Positions 35,881-45,693 of a stretch of 64,000 nt of DNA are shown piece after piece. The DNA is from Diphasiastrum complanatum (lineage: Eukaryota > Streptophyta > Lycopodiopsida > Lycopodiales > Lycopodiaceae), in assembly GCA_029204225.1 (NCBI GenBank), contig CM055109.1, positions 1,500,673-1,564,672 of the forward strand. Reading direction: 5' to 3'. A program made the position numbers and the translations under genes. The stretch's first letter is position 1; the number at the start of each line of letters is the position of its first letter. The notes under the pieces are model-generated. The model was given only the letters and a program-made list of their open reading frames with translations, did not search any database and was not told where the DNA came from.

Positions 35881-37560
35881 TGGATTCGCAACCACAGTCT
35901 GCTCTAATGGTAGACAAACTTGATGGTTCAAACTACCACTTGTGTAAATTCAAGATGTTGTACTGATGGCCAAGGAGCTTTGGGAAATAGTCGTTGGAAC
36001 ATAACTACTTCCCAGTGTCGATGAGCATGCCATTTCCAAATGGAAGCTCAGGGATGACAAGGCTTTTGCCTTGATCACCCTTAACATCTCCAACACACAT
36101 CTTGGCCATATCAGACAAGCCCAATCTTCGAAAGAGGTTTGGAATATATTGAGTACATTATATAAAGTGAGAGATGTCACTTCGAAGCTGCATCTGAGGA
36201 GAAAGTTCTTCTCTCTTAGAATGTCAGAGAGTGATTATGTTCAGAATCACGTTAATCAATTTAAGACTCGATTAGAGCAGATGGTTGCAATAGGTTCAGT
36301 AGTCCTCTTATAAAAGCTAAGTGATGATGATTACCAAACCTCAGATATAACATTGTCCAAAGTCTTAATCATGTTGCTGCAATAGGAAACAAGAAGGAAT
36401 GGAGCATCCTTGTCCTCCATCAATGACTCACAAGCATTGTTCATCAAGAAGAAAACAAGGAAGCAACAGAAGAAGAAAGGTGTCCGACAAATCGACGACA
36501 ATCATAAGCAGTCACAGAAGGCCCAAAATCAGCAACCTGCTCAGAACCATAAAAGACTTACTCATGCAATCGACACCAAGCAGAAGATCAAAGATGATGA
36601 TGAGCAAGAAATCTTCATTGTGAGCCATCACCATGTCAAATAGTCAGAGGAAGGGTTCCTTGATTCTGGAGCAACATAACACATGACGGGCCATCAAGAA
36701 TGGTTTATCAACTATTTAGCCTACAACACCAAGAAATTCGTTCACCTCGGAGACAACAGCTCCCACATAATTGAAGGTGAAGGTACTGCTAGGATGAATT
36801 TTCAGAATGGAATGTTGAAGCTTGTACCAAATGTATTGTATGTCCCGAATCTGACAACAAATCTACTATCAATCAGTTGAATCACAAATTAAGAACATAG
36901 GGTAGAGTTTCAGATAGATTCCTATCAAATACTTGATAAGAGTAGGAGAGTTCTTGACAAGGATATCTCTATAGGCTTAGTCATTGTAATATTATGACTG
37001 GTCATGCTTTAAGCAGTTCAATATCTATCAATAGAGAATTGATTTGGCATTATAGACTTGGTCACCTTAATTATACATCAATAGGATACATGTCTAGACA
37101 TTCTTCAATTCATGATTTAGATTATCGAATTATCGACCCTCCTGTCTGCCAAAGCTGTATCATAGGAAAATAGGCAAGAAGGCCATTTAAGTCAAATCAA
37201 GAACATATTTCCAAAGATTTGTTAGACATTTGTACATACTGATATACGTGGCCCAATGCAAACACTTGGTGCTAAATTTTTTATTACATTCATAGATGAG
37301 TATTCCAAAAGAGCTGCTATATATTTTTTGAAGCACAAATCTAAAGCCTTCCAATTCTTCAAGAAATACAAAGAAAATGCTGAGTTGCAGACAGACAAGA
37401 AGATCTTAGGAACGACAACTATGGTGAATACATATAAAATAAATTCAAAAATTATTTGTCAGCCAATGGCATTAAGCAACGGTTTGCTGCTTTCTACTCT
37501 TCACAGTCAAATGGACTGGCAGAAAGGAAGAACATGACCTTAGTCAAATCTGCCAATGAA
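35881..37560 (+). pseudogene. copia gag-protease-integrase remnant (copy A)
   Basis: Gag opens MDSQPQSALMVDKLDGSNYH at 35881, with frameshifts, through DDKAFALITLNISNTHLG and SSKEVWNILSTLYKVRDV. A Lys-rich stretch (36410-36640) follows. The protease motif reads FLDSGAT then a stop (36664-36682) and MTGHQEWFINYLAYN. Next come LYVPNLTTNLLSIS, the GAG-pre-integrase LIWHYRLGHLNYTSIGY, and integrase to SNGLAERKNMTLVK at about 37545, where the palindrome begins. RT and RNase H are absent. Many stops and frameshifts; dead. Confidence 0.8.
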
Positions 37561-37640
37561 GCATGATCACGTCAAATCTGCCAATGTCATTGGCAGATTT
37601 GACTAAGGTCATGTTCTTCCTTTCTGCCAGTCCATTCGAC
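37506..37640 (+). repeat. imperfect palindrome at the truncated end of the copia integrase (copy A)
   Basis: Arms 37506-37559 and 37587-37640 are 54 bp each with one mismatch, around a 27-bp spacer that itself repeats GTCAAATCTGCCAATG. The left arm encodes the integrase stretch with AERKN; the right arm is its inverted copy. The second duplication copy has a cleaner version (52484-52613). Confidence 0.95.
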
Positions 37641-38373
37641 TGGCAGAAAGGAACTGCAACATACGTTTTAGCAAAGCGTCATCTTCCTCTTGTAGATCAG
37701 ATATCTTAGTAGAACAACTACTGTAGCAACGATCTTTCTTTCCATCAGATTAACTTTTGATGACTCTTTAACAAAGTTCTCAACAATACTAAGTAGCGAC
37801 CTGTCACAAATGATTTTCTGTTGATAGCATGTAGTGATAGCTCTTCAAAGGTAACTAGTCCTGGCCAATGTTCCTTATTCCAACAACAATAGCTCTTCCA
37901 CAGAGATCTGGCCAGTAGTAATCTGTTTGTCCATGCAACGATCTCCATCCACGCAACGATCTCCAACTGCAATAGTGATCCGAATCACCTCCAGTGATCA
38001 ACCTTGAAGGAATCATTGTCACAGATGATACTCTTGCTACTTGCTATTGATTTAGGTGTGGTACAGATTGTGTACAACCTTCTGCCCCTCAGCACTCCTG
38101 TTGATGCAAAAGACTAATTGGATATGCCCTATTATTGTTCACTGTTATAGTTATAATTTTTATGGCCTGTCTCCCTTCGATTGCTCCAGTGACTCTAAAT
38201 TAATCTGGGCTGGACCTACAAAGCTTTGTAGTATGATGCTCCAGGTAGTTCGACGGGAAGGCTTTAATCGTTTAAGGAGTAGAGAAAAAACTTTTCACGC
38301 AATTATGCTACTTTTGCCTAGCTTCCATGCTCAAGAAGATTCAGGATTATATGAAGGGTAAGGTGCATACTCA

Positions 38374-38376
<3 letters not shown>

Positions 38377-38438
<62 letters not shown>
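38377..38438 (+). repeat. (TC)n microsatellite (copy A)
   Basis: About 31 TC units. The equivalent tract in copy B is about 96 bp. Confidence 0.97.
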
Positions 38439-38440
<2 letters not shown>

Positions 38441-38657
38441 CGCTACCTGCTACTTGTCAGAGACAAACGCATGCTATAAATCCATAACTTTCCATGGGTG
38501 TGGTGTACCCTATTTTAGCCCCCCACCATGCATGCACGCCTTCAATTTTCAACCCTCGATTCAACCTTTAACGTTCACTTTCTACCAAACTCCATTGACA
38601 GCTAACCTCAACACATAGTATTGCATTTGCAAAGCAAGGCCAAAAAGCCTCGATATT

Positions 38658-39280
38658 ATGGTCGACAATGTTCTAAAATGTCGTAGGGCTGATCCTTCAT
38701 GGCTTGATGAAAGATGTGAGACTTCAAATAATGAAAATAGTATGCATGCTAAAAATCTGCAGCAATGGCTTGAAGAGGCTCAAACAAAAACAGGAGTTCT
38801 TTCCAAACACTTGTATTTTCAAGCACAGCATAGTCATTTGCATTCTCGGAATTGCATCATGTCACAATCATCAGGTCATCAAACTAGCAATACTATTCAT
38901 GAAAACGGAGCAGGGAAGAAGGGAAAGGAAAAAGTAGGCCGTCATAAGTCCCAACAGACTTCAGCTGCTCTTATGCTTTTTAAGGAAGAAACCAATTGGG
39001 CTGCTTCGCAGCGAGATGATCGTGGCTCAAATAGTGAAGGGGATACACCAACATCTATTAGTCTTTTCATATTTCTAGATGATAATAAACTTCAACATGT
39101 TGAGAAAGTGGCTTCTAGTGCTGATTTTACACATCTTATGAAGCATTGGAGTTGCACTATGTTGGGAAGGACATTTTGAAGGATTTCATGATCTTTCGTG
39201 TTGGTGCCTCATCGTTCAAGGATGCATTAAAGCTTGGAATAGAAGTTTATCAAAATCTAAAGAGTATATATGATTAACAA
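38658..39280 (+). pseudogene. chimeric frame with enolase-like C-terminus, frameshifted (copy A)
   Basis: It starts MVDNVLKCRRADPSWLDERC at 38658. One T is missing near 39136 relative to copy B (CATCTTATG against CATCTTTATG), so the frame ends early at 39179 and the enolase-like segment (about 39173-39280) is out of frame. Otherwise the same as the 206-residue copy B frame. Confidence 0.6.
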
Positions 39281-39599
39281 TATTAAGCCATGTTGTAATT
39301 GATTCTTTTAAGTAGGATCTTGTTGTATAAGACAACACATTGGAATTATACATACTACAACAATTTTGGAGCTCTATCTCGTATGCTTCTTGGAGTGCTA
39401 GAGCTTGTATATCATGTCCTTATCCTTGGGATGTTTTGTTTATGTTTGATGATTACCAACAGATTGTCTTATCTACATAGATTAAATCTCTTTGTGAGCA
39501 CTCTGATATCTTCAATAACACTGAAACACCATAACTTATATGGTTTTTTAAGCAGAGATTAGCTGCCCCTTTCCAGATACTTTCACATAAATTTTCTCG

Positions 39600-39855
39600 T
39601 GTAGGATATAAAGGTAAGGACAATGTTGTCTTCACTCATGGCTTTCTCCCCTGATGATATCCAAGTCCCTTTCCTTTGGATCGATTCTGCATGAATTTCT
39701 TCCGTCGTTCTACATGGATGCATACGCCCTTTTGAGCTTTTCGGTCTTGGTCCTGTCCCACAGAAGAGCAATCTGCAAGAAGCTGACGGACAACATTATA
39801 CATGCGAAAGGCATATACTTGAGACCATCGCTTTTGGTTTGCGAAGAAGGCTGTA
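39600..39855 (+). pseudogene. unrecognised gene fragment (copy A)
   Basis: One plus-strand frame reads SPDDIQVPFLWIDSA, a stop, and then FELFGLGPVPQKSNLQEADG and RHILETIAFGLRRRLYT up to an (AC)n run. The composition looks protein-like and the frame is unbroken for about 55 codons. I do not recognise the product. The frame upstream, 39370-39600, has weaker protein-like stretches in shifting frames. The identical sequence is in copy B. Confidence 0.3.
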
Positions 39856-40273
39856 TACACACACACACACACACACAACAAAGTTGCTGGCTTCAAGTTT
39901 GGAGATCGTTGAAGATACGTAGATGTATGTATTGATCTTTGAAGCAGTACTTTCCTACCTCTACTTCACCTCACAGCAGCACTCGTAATATCCTGGAGTC
40001 AGCATCCATGTGAGAAGCAGAGTTGACAGGCAGCCCACGTAGGTAGTTTATCAACCTTATTCTAAACAAGATATAAAAGAAAACAGCGAGTGGTAGTTGT
40101 AAGGTGCTGCTCGTGCAGCATTCATCCAACAATTTGAGCTGAGTAGAGTAAGGAATTATCCGATGACTACGGGAAAGAACAGCCAGGCGATGGATGGAGA
40201 GAGAGAGAGAGAGAGAGAGCACGCGCGAGACCAGGAGCTAGCATCTATAGACATCGAGAGGAAAAAATTATTA

Positions 40274-40354
40274 TGGTCCATGCAGGATTCGAACCTGCTT
40301 CATCAATTCTTTGATTTTGGTGGATGATGGCTGTGCCAATTAAGCTAATGGACC
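40274..40354 (-). tRNA. tRNA-like gene, atypical anticodon arm (copy A)
   Basis: On the minus strand an 81-nt unit has a perfect 7-bp acceptor stem (GGTCCAT with ATGGACC), discriminator A, an A box TAGCTTAATTGG and a B box GGTTCGAATCC inside a 5-bp T stem (GCAGG/CCTGC). TTTTTT follows about 8 nt downstream, a Pol III terminator. The acceptor and T arm resemble plant tRNA-Ile. The anticodon arm does not fold normally: CATCA pairs with TGATG but encloses 19 nt, without a U before any plausible anticodon, and leaves a 2-nt variable loop. I cannot assign an anticodon. It may be an atypical, intron-bearing or dead tRNA. Confidence 0.55.
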
Positions 40355-40506
40355 ACCTTGATTTGGCTTATTTGTTCACTCTATTTCACATCTTTAATGA
40401 CTTCTAAAGAATGTAGGTGAACAAGCAATACATAAATCTTCTAGACTTGGCAAACACACACACACACCTCACTACACAAATAAGTGACACATGTTTAGTT
40501 CACATG

Positions 40507-40508
<2 letters not shown>

Positions 40509-40569
<61 letters not shown>
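40509..40569 (+). repeat. (AG)n microsatellite (copy A)
   Basis: About 30 AG units; shorter in copy B (55504-55557). Confidence 0.97.
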
Positions 40570-40572
<3 letters not shown>

Positions 40573-40787
40573 TGTAAAGGATACTCCTTGTAATCTATTG
40601 AAGTATGCGCTTCTAATGATGTTTTCAGATTTATTAACTTAAAATAACTTTTATCCGAACATGCAGAAAAGAGCATAAAGGTGAGAAATCCTTGGATAAG
40701 TTGCAAATGATTAAACAATCACACCAAGAAGACATACTCTGATACACATAGAGATTCAAGATATTGGAGAAAAGATTGTGAGCGCCT

Positions 40788-41030
40788 TTGCCATTTAGTA
40801 AGGAGGTTAAATATCTCAAAAATGGCCTTGATAAAGTCTTGAGAAGAGGAACCATCACAAAGAAATGTCATAGGAGCTCCAAGAATGACAAGAAAAAAAA
40901 AAAAAAAAAGACAAAAGAAAATCTTGCCATGAGCTATTCCAAGTGTGAAATGGTTTGCATAGTTTGTGGACATGGAGAGCACTTCCACGATAATTGCTCC
41001 CAAGGACCTCATGTCATTTGTGGCAACTAG
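40788..41030 (+). CDS. small zinc-knuckle frame, possible transposase C-terminus (copy A)
   Basis: An 80-residue frame contains a poly-Lys run and then CIVCGHGEHFHDNC, a perfect CX2CX4HX4C knuckle, close to its end. Zinc knuckles at the C-terminus after a basic stretch occur in Mutator-like transposases, and also in gag proteins. The preceding 40 residues are not recognised. It is identical in copy B. The frame could be a fragment of a larger gene whose upstream part is lost. Confidence 0.35.
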   Translation: MPFSKEVKYLKNGLDKVLRRGTITKKCHRSSKNDKKKKKKKTKENLAMSYSKCEMVCIVCGHGEHFHDNCSQGPHVICGN

Positions 41031-41045
41031 AACTATCTTACAACA

Positions 41046-41857
41046 AACTACAAGATATGTTGCATCTCAACAATAACCCATTAACATTTATGTAGTCCCA
41101 TTGTCACTACTAATGGTCTCAGGTTCGAGCCTCCCCTTGGAAACCAAGAAGCATTGTCACTACTAATCTCAAGTTAAGGGTGTTGGCTCAATTGGTTATC
41201 TTGACATCCAAAGTTTCTTTGGTCTCAAGTTCGAGCCTCTCCTTGGAAACCAAGAAGCATTGTCACTACTATCCCAGGTTCAAGCCCCTCTTGGTAACCA
41301 AGGTGCAATATCACTACTAAAAAAAATAATTTTTGTGACATAACATTTGTGCTTCAAAAAATGTCATGAATTGACACAGTTTGTGACTTTTTTTGTCAAA
41401 AAATAAAATTCAAATTGATGTTGCTAAGTGAGATTGCGCCCATCACAATTTGATGAAATTGTTCTATCCAATACTTGTCACGGATAGACAGATCTTGCTG
41501 ACCAACATAAAATGTCGTAGAGCAACATGTATGTAAATGTAATTTGTTAATATATATTTTTTAATATGGATTTCCTTTAAGTTTAAGTTCAATTTTTTTG
41601 AGGAGTCACTCACATCTTTTATCTCTCAATCTGAGTGTTCAATATGCATCATACTATTTTTCTTTTCAAATCTACTTAGAGATCGTTTCTCTTGTTGTAT
41701 TTTAGCAATCACAGAATGTTAGTAATTTTAATTTTACCATATACAAACATAAATCATCACAAGGAGCATAAGCAACCTCTTGAAGAAAAAGTTTATTTAT
41801 TAAAGCTAGCAACATAAACTCTTCTACCAAGTATATCTCACATCTTATACATCACAG
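41046..41857 (+). repeat. one end of a DNA-transposon family, interrupted by a tRNA-derived array (copy A)
   Basis: Starting at ATGTTGCATCTCAACAATAA it parallels the left terminal repeat of the element at 56855-61011: motif order TCACTACTA or CTACTACAAA, TTTTGTGACATAACATTTG, GGAGTCACTCACATCTTTT, AGCATAAGCAACCTCTTGAA. It is diverged and stops at 41857, where gypsy sequence begins. Confidence 0.65.
41104..41319 (+). repeat. tandem tRNA-derived SINE-like array with CACTACTA boundaries (copy A)
   Basis: Three units each start CACTACTA and carry a B-box-like AGGTTCGAGCC or close variant followed by CTTGGAAACCAAGAAGCATT (last unit shortened). The middle unit also has an A box TGGCTCAATTGG (41184-41195) 31 bp before its B box, like a complete tRNA-derived promoter. 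TCACTACTA flanks the whole array on both sides (41104 and 41311). Confidence 0.7.
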
Positions 41858-41896
41858 GTCAAGTAATGTTCTGAGTTTATTGAAACATCAAAACGA

Positions 41897-42811
41897 ATGG
41901 AAGAGTCTGAATCATCTGTCGAGTCTGAATCGGAATCCAACTCAGCAGATGAGGAAGAGTCTTCAGATTATTCGTCCTATTCTTCTTCGTCAAAAGAAGA
42001 ATCTTCTCATAGGAAATCGAAGAGTAAGAATTCAGATAGGAAAAAGAGAATGGAGAAGTCTGACAAGATGGATCCATTAAGAAAGAGTGTTGAGATATTA
42101 GCGAAGGAAATGGGCGATTTAAAAGTCATGTCCGACGTTAAGGCCAAGCACAAGAAAGTGAAATCTAACGCCAATGTTTAGTGTACCGCTTGTGGGAAGG
42201 AAGGTCACTCTAAGACTAACTGTCCCAATTTAGAAGAGGAATTATTCCTCTGTCCGGTCAATAACCATGAGGAGGTAGCTTATACTACAACTCCTTCGAA
42301 CCGAAAGAACTCTATACCAAAACCACGTACTGGTCAACAGTGCACCATTTTGCGTAGAGAAAGGACAAGAGATTCCACTCCTCCACCCAGAGTAAGGGGT
42401 TTGTGTTACAACTTCGGAGCCCCTGGTCACTATTCGTCTGATTGTCGTGAACCCAGGAGGTCAGTAGGATATGTGCCGATCTGTGCTAACTGTAAATGCA
42501 AAGGGCATGTCACTGCTAAATGACCTCAGCCACAACAGCCGCGGTCCAAACCAAGGTTTCTAAATTCGCCTAGAGAAGATGAGCTACGACCATCTAAAAC
42601 TAATACTGACATGGTAGTCCGAAGGATAGAAATAGAGTTAGAAATACAAAATCAAGACCAAGAATGGCCTGATTTAGATGTAGAAGTAAACAAATTAACT
42701 ACTAAAAGTAGTAAAGACGCTTCAACTCTTAGAGATAAGAGGAAAATCAAGAAGATGAAATCTGCGAAAAACGTGACAGATAAAGCAAAAGTCACAAAAC
42801 AGCCAGCTTAG
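41897..42811 (+). pseudogene. gypsy gag C-terminus with three zinc knuckles, two damaged
   Basis: A Ser/Glu-rich start (MEESESSVESESES) leads to a Lys-rich stretch, then CTACGKEGHSKTNC (intact CX2CX4HX4C, about 42182-42223). A second knuckle reads CYNFGAPGHYSSDC, with Phe in place of the second Cys. A third reads CANCKCKGHVTAK and then TGA (42521-42523), where the last Cys is expected, so TGC to TGA destroyed the knuckle and ends the frame. A Lys-rich frame follows to 42811. The upstream gag core is absent. Confidence 0.75.
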
Positions 42812-42998
42812 ACTTTGATAGGTCAGCTGAAAAATACTACGAGGTTGATATTAGTTCGGAAGCTAAGAAGCTTTTAGACGAAGAAACAAACAAAGTAAAA
42901 AAAGTAACGTTCTCAGACCCAGTTATAAGTAGTGAGATACCTAGAGACCCATCGTCACTTAGACATCGCTCATATGACATAGTGGAAGATTTTGGCTC

Positions 42999-43975
42999 AT
43001 GCCCAATATAACTTTTAAACAGTTAGTAGATGATAATCAGTATCATAAGAAAAAGATTAAGCAATTTTTGCAAAAGAAAAAGAAAAGGAAAGCAAAGTTG
43101 TCGCTAGTCAATGTAGGACTAATAAACCATGGTGACGAAGGTCAACTCGAGATTCAGGTAGTAATCAATGGCTGCATTTTAGATAGTGTGCCTATAGATT
43201 CTAGATCTAGTGTAAACATAATGACCGAAGAAACAACATACGAGTTAGGCATTCACCATAGAATAGCACCCACATTAAGACATTTGAGATTAGCTGATGC
43301 AACTAGAAGATCACCAATAGGAGAATTGTCTCAAGTTATAGTCTATATTGGAGATCATAAGTTTCTAGTGGACTTTATTATATTCAAGACTACATGAGAG
43401 TCATCGTTTAAAGTATTATTAGGACGACCATGGCTCTATCAAGCCGATGTCATAACTCATTGGAAGAAGAAGGAAATTACCTTCAGAGATCAGATGGAGA
43501 CATCAGCCATGGAAAAAGTCGTAAAAGAATTATTGTACCTTGGGAGAAGGACAAATATGAAGGTGAGACACCTACATCTTCCTCAAGTTATACTTCAGAG
43601 GATGAAGGAGTTCATTCTGTAAGGACTGAGGAACAAGAGAGGTTTGTCACATTATCCATACCTGCATACAACAATAGAGTAGAATATGTAGATAGAGGAG
43701 ATTGTGGAGTCCTAGAGATTAGTGCTATTATAGGAGGCCATACCATTGATAGAATTCTAGTAGACTTAGGATCTAGTATTAACTTAATGTCCGAGACAAT
43801 GGTTAAGGAGTTAGAATTAGAAAACTAGATCCGGCCTACTACTCACCATCAAATCCATTTAGCAGATGCATCTAAATGCATACTAGTAGGAGAGTTGAGG
43901 GGTATTAGCATAATTACAGAGATAGAGACGTTCGTTATGAATTTCTTTGTCATAAACCCATTAGACACATCACTG
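42999..43975 (+). pseudogene. gypsy protease region with two retropepsin-like domains
   Basis: First unit: VPIDSRSSVNIMTEETTY (about 43190-43240), then a stop and VLLGRPWLYQADVITHWK. Second unit: ILVDLGSSINLMSETMVKEL (43754-43815), also followed by a strand-rich stretch (VGELRGISIITEIETFV). Both resemble the retropepsin D(S/T)G(S/A) region; the catalytic motif is DSR in the first and DLG in the second, so neither matches the DSG or DTG consensus fully. Two such domains in series is unusual. Confidence 0.65.
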
Positions 43976-43988
43976 TACTCAATATTAT

Positions 43989-45654
43989 TTGCATTCTCAC
44001 AGCCACAGTCCAATAGTGGGTCACCTTATGAGATGGGGTGAGGAGGTTGGAGGACCTACTAAATCATGGATCAGTTTCATAGAATGCTATGAGATTGATG
44101 ACGAAGAAAAAATGGAACTACCAACAACATCCGAGACGAGGGAAGTTTTGGGTGGAAACAGAGCAAGCTTGACTGAGAGAATGGTTGATAAGAATGATTT
44201 TATAGAAATAGAAATTAGTAAAGGTAAAATTTTGAATTTATATAAATACCAATCAGACCAAGAGCGTGAAGAGTACATACTACTTCTTCAGAAATATCAA
44301 AATGTGTTTGCTTGGTCGATGGATGATTTGACAGGAATACCGGCTAAATGGGGAGAACATAGAATAGATCTCATTAATGGAGCAATACCTGTAAGGCAGA
44401 GACAATACAGGTTGAATCCGAAGTATTCTTTGTTAGTAAAAGACAAATTAGATAGATGCTTAGAGCGGGTCATATATCATGTTCTAAGAAGTGAATGGGT
44501 ATCACCAATAGTCATAGTACCTAAGAAGAAAACAAATAAGATTAGAGTCTGCGAAGACTTTAGGAAACTAAATGCTACTGCTATAGCAAAGGATTATCAT
44601 CCTCTGCCTTATACAGATACCATTCTTGACCAGGTAGCTGGTCATAAACGTTATAGTTTTTTAGATGGTTTCTCAGGTTACAATCAAGTTTTTATTAAAG
44701 CGGAAGATAGATTCAAGACCACTTTTACCACTGATTGGGAGACGTACGCTTACACGCGAATGCCGTTTGGTCTTTGTAATGCACCCACCACATTTCAACG
44801 TATGATGACAAAGATTTTCCAAAAAAATTTATGTAAGTTTTTAGAAATTTTTATGGACAACTTTTGTGTCTATTTGTCAACTAAAGATCTTTTAGATGCA
44901 TTAGAAAAGACCTTGAGAAGATGTCAAGAGACATCTCTTAAATTGCATCCAGCCAAGTGTTACTTCTGGATGAGGGAAGGCATCCTGTTAGGCGATAAAA
45001 TTTCGAAGGACAACATTCAAACCGACATCGAAAAAGTAAAAATGATTTTAGAATTATTAGAACCAACCAATTTACGAGAGCTCAGAGGATTTCTAGGACA
45101 TGTAGGACATTATCATAGGATAATTAAGGCCTATGCAATAGTAACTCCCTTAACAAGTTTATTAAAGAAATTTGTTGAGTATCATTGGTCTACAAGAACA
45201 TCAGCAAGCTTTTGAAAAGCTAAAGCAGTCATTAGTAGAAGCGACCCTAGTTAGATCTCCAAATTGGACCAACAAGTTCTATGTATATGTGAATACTTCA
45301 TCATTTGCAATAGGTGTAGTACTTAGTCAGAAAGATGACCAAAATATAGATTACCCAATTTATTATGCAGGTAGACAACTTGCAGCATCAGAAAAGAATT
45401 ATTCTGCTACAGAGCGTGAAGCATTAGGAATGATTTATTCAGTTAAGAAATTTAGACATTATCTTTTAGAATACCCTTTTGTTTTTCATGTAGATCACTA
45501 TGCATTAAAATATTTAGTGAATAAACCTTATCTTTTTGGTAGGATAGCTAGATGGGTATTGTTATTAGATGAGTTTAATTATGAAGCAGAGTTAAGGAGA
45601 GGCAAGGATCATCAAAATATTGATTATATATCATGCCTCCAAACCAAAAATTAG
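43989..45654 (+). pseudogene. gypsy reverse transcriptase and RNase H
   Basis: RT (43989-45215) has WVSPIVIVPKKKTNKIRVCE, FRKLNATAIAKDYHPLPY, FGLCNAPTTFQRMM and the catalytic box FMDN at 44850-44861, where FMDD or YVDD is expected. The thumb reads LRELRGFLGHVGHYHRII. RNase H follows with a frame change near 45190: NTSSFAIGVVLSQKDD has Asn where the first catalytic Asp normally sits (DAS), then SATEREALGMIYSVKKFRHY and FHVDHYALKYL. The frame ends at 45654. Both enzymes appear inactive. Confidence 0.85.
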
Positions 45655-45693
45655 TTTAATCCTATTTTTGATGAATTTCCGGATGAACATATA

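Larger units (their letters stand above)
33308..41857 (+). repeat. segmental duplication copy A (partner 48961-56846)
   Basis: About 8.5 kb is repeated in direct orientation at 48961-56846, nearly identical by eye throughout. Copy A keeps about 650 bp (35698-36345) with the primer-binding site and gag start that copy B lacks, and an 18-bp piece near 34380. Copy B has a longer (TC)n tract. Left border: inside the leader of the minus-strand copia element. Right border: inside a terminal repeat of a DNA-transposon family, where gypsy sequence begins. Confidence 0.95.

Noticed and set aside
39636-39896. Minus-strand frame with a VCVCVCV stretch
   Set aside because: The Val-Cys run is the (AC)n repeat, and the opposite strand gives the more protein-like reading.
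40719-41012. Minus-strand frame with a poly-Phe run at 40.7-41.0 and 55.7-56.0 kb
   Set aside because: It is antisense to the zinc-knuckle frame and the run comes from a poly(A) stretch.
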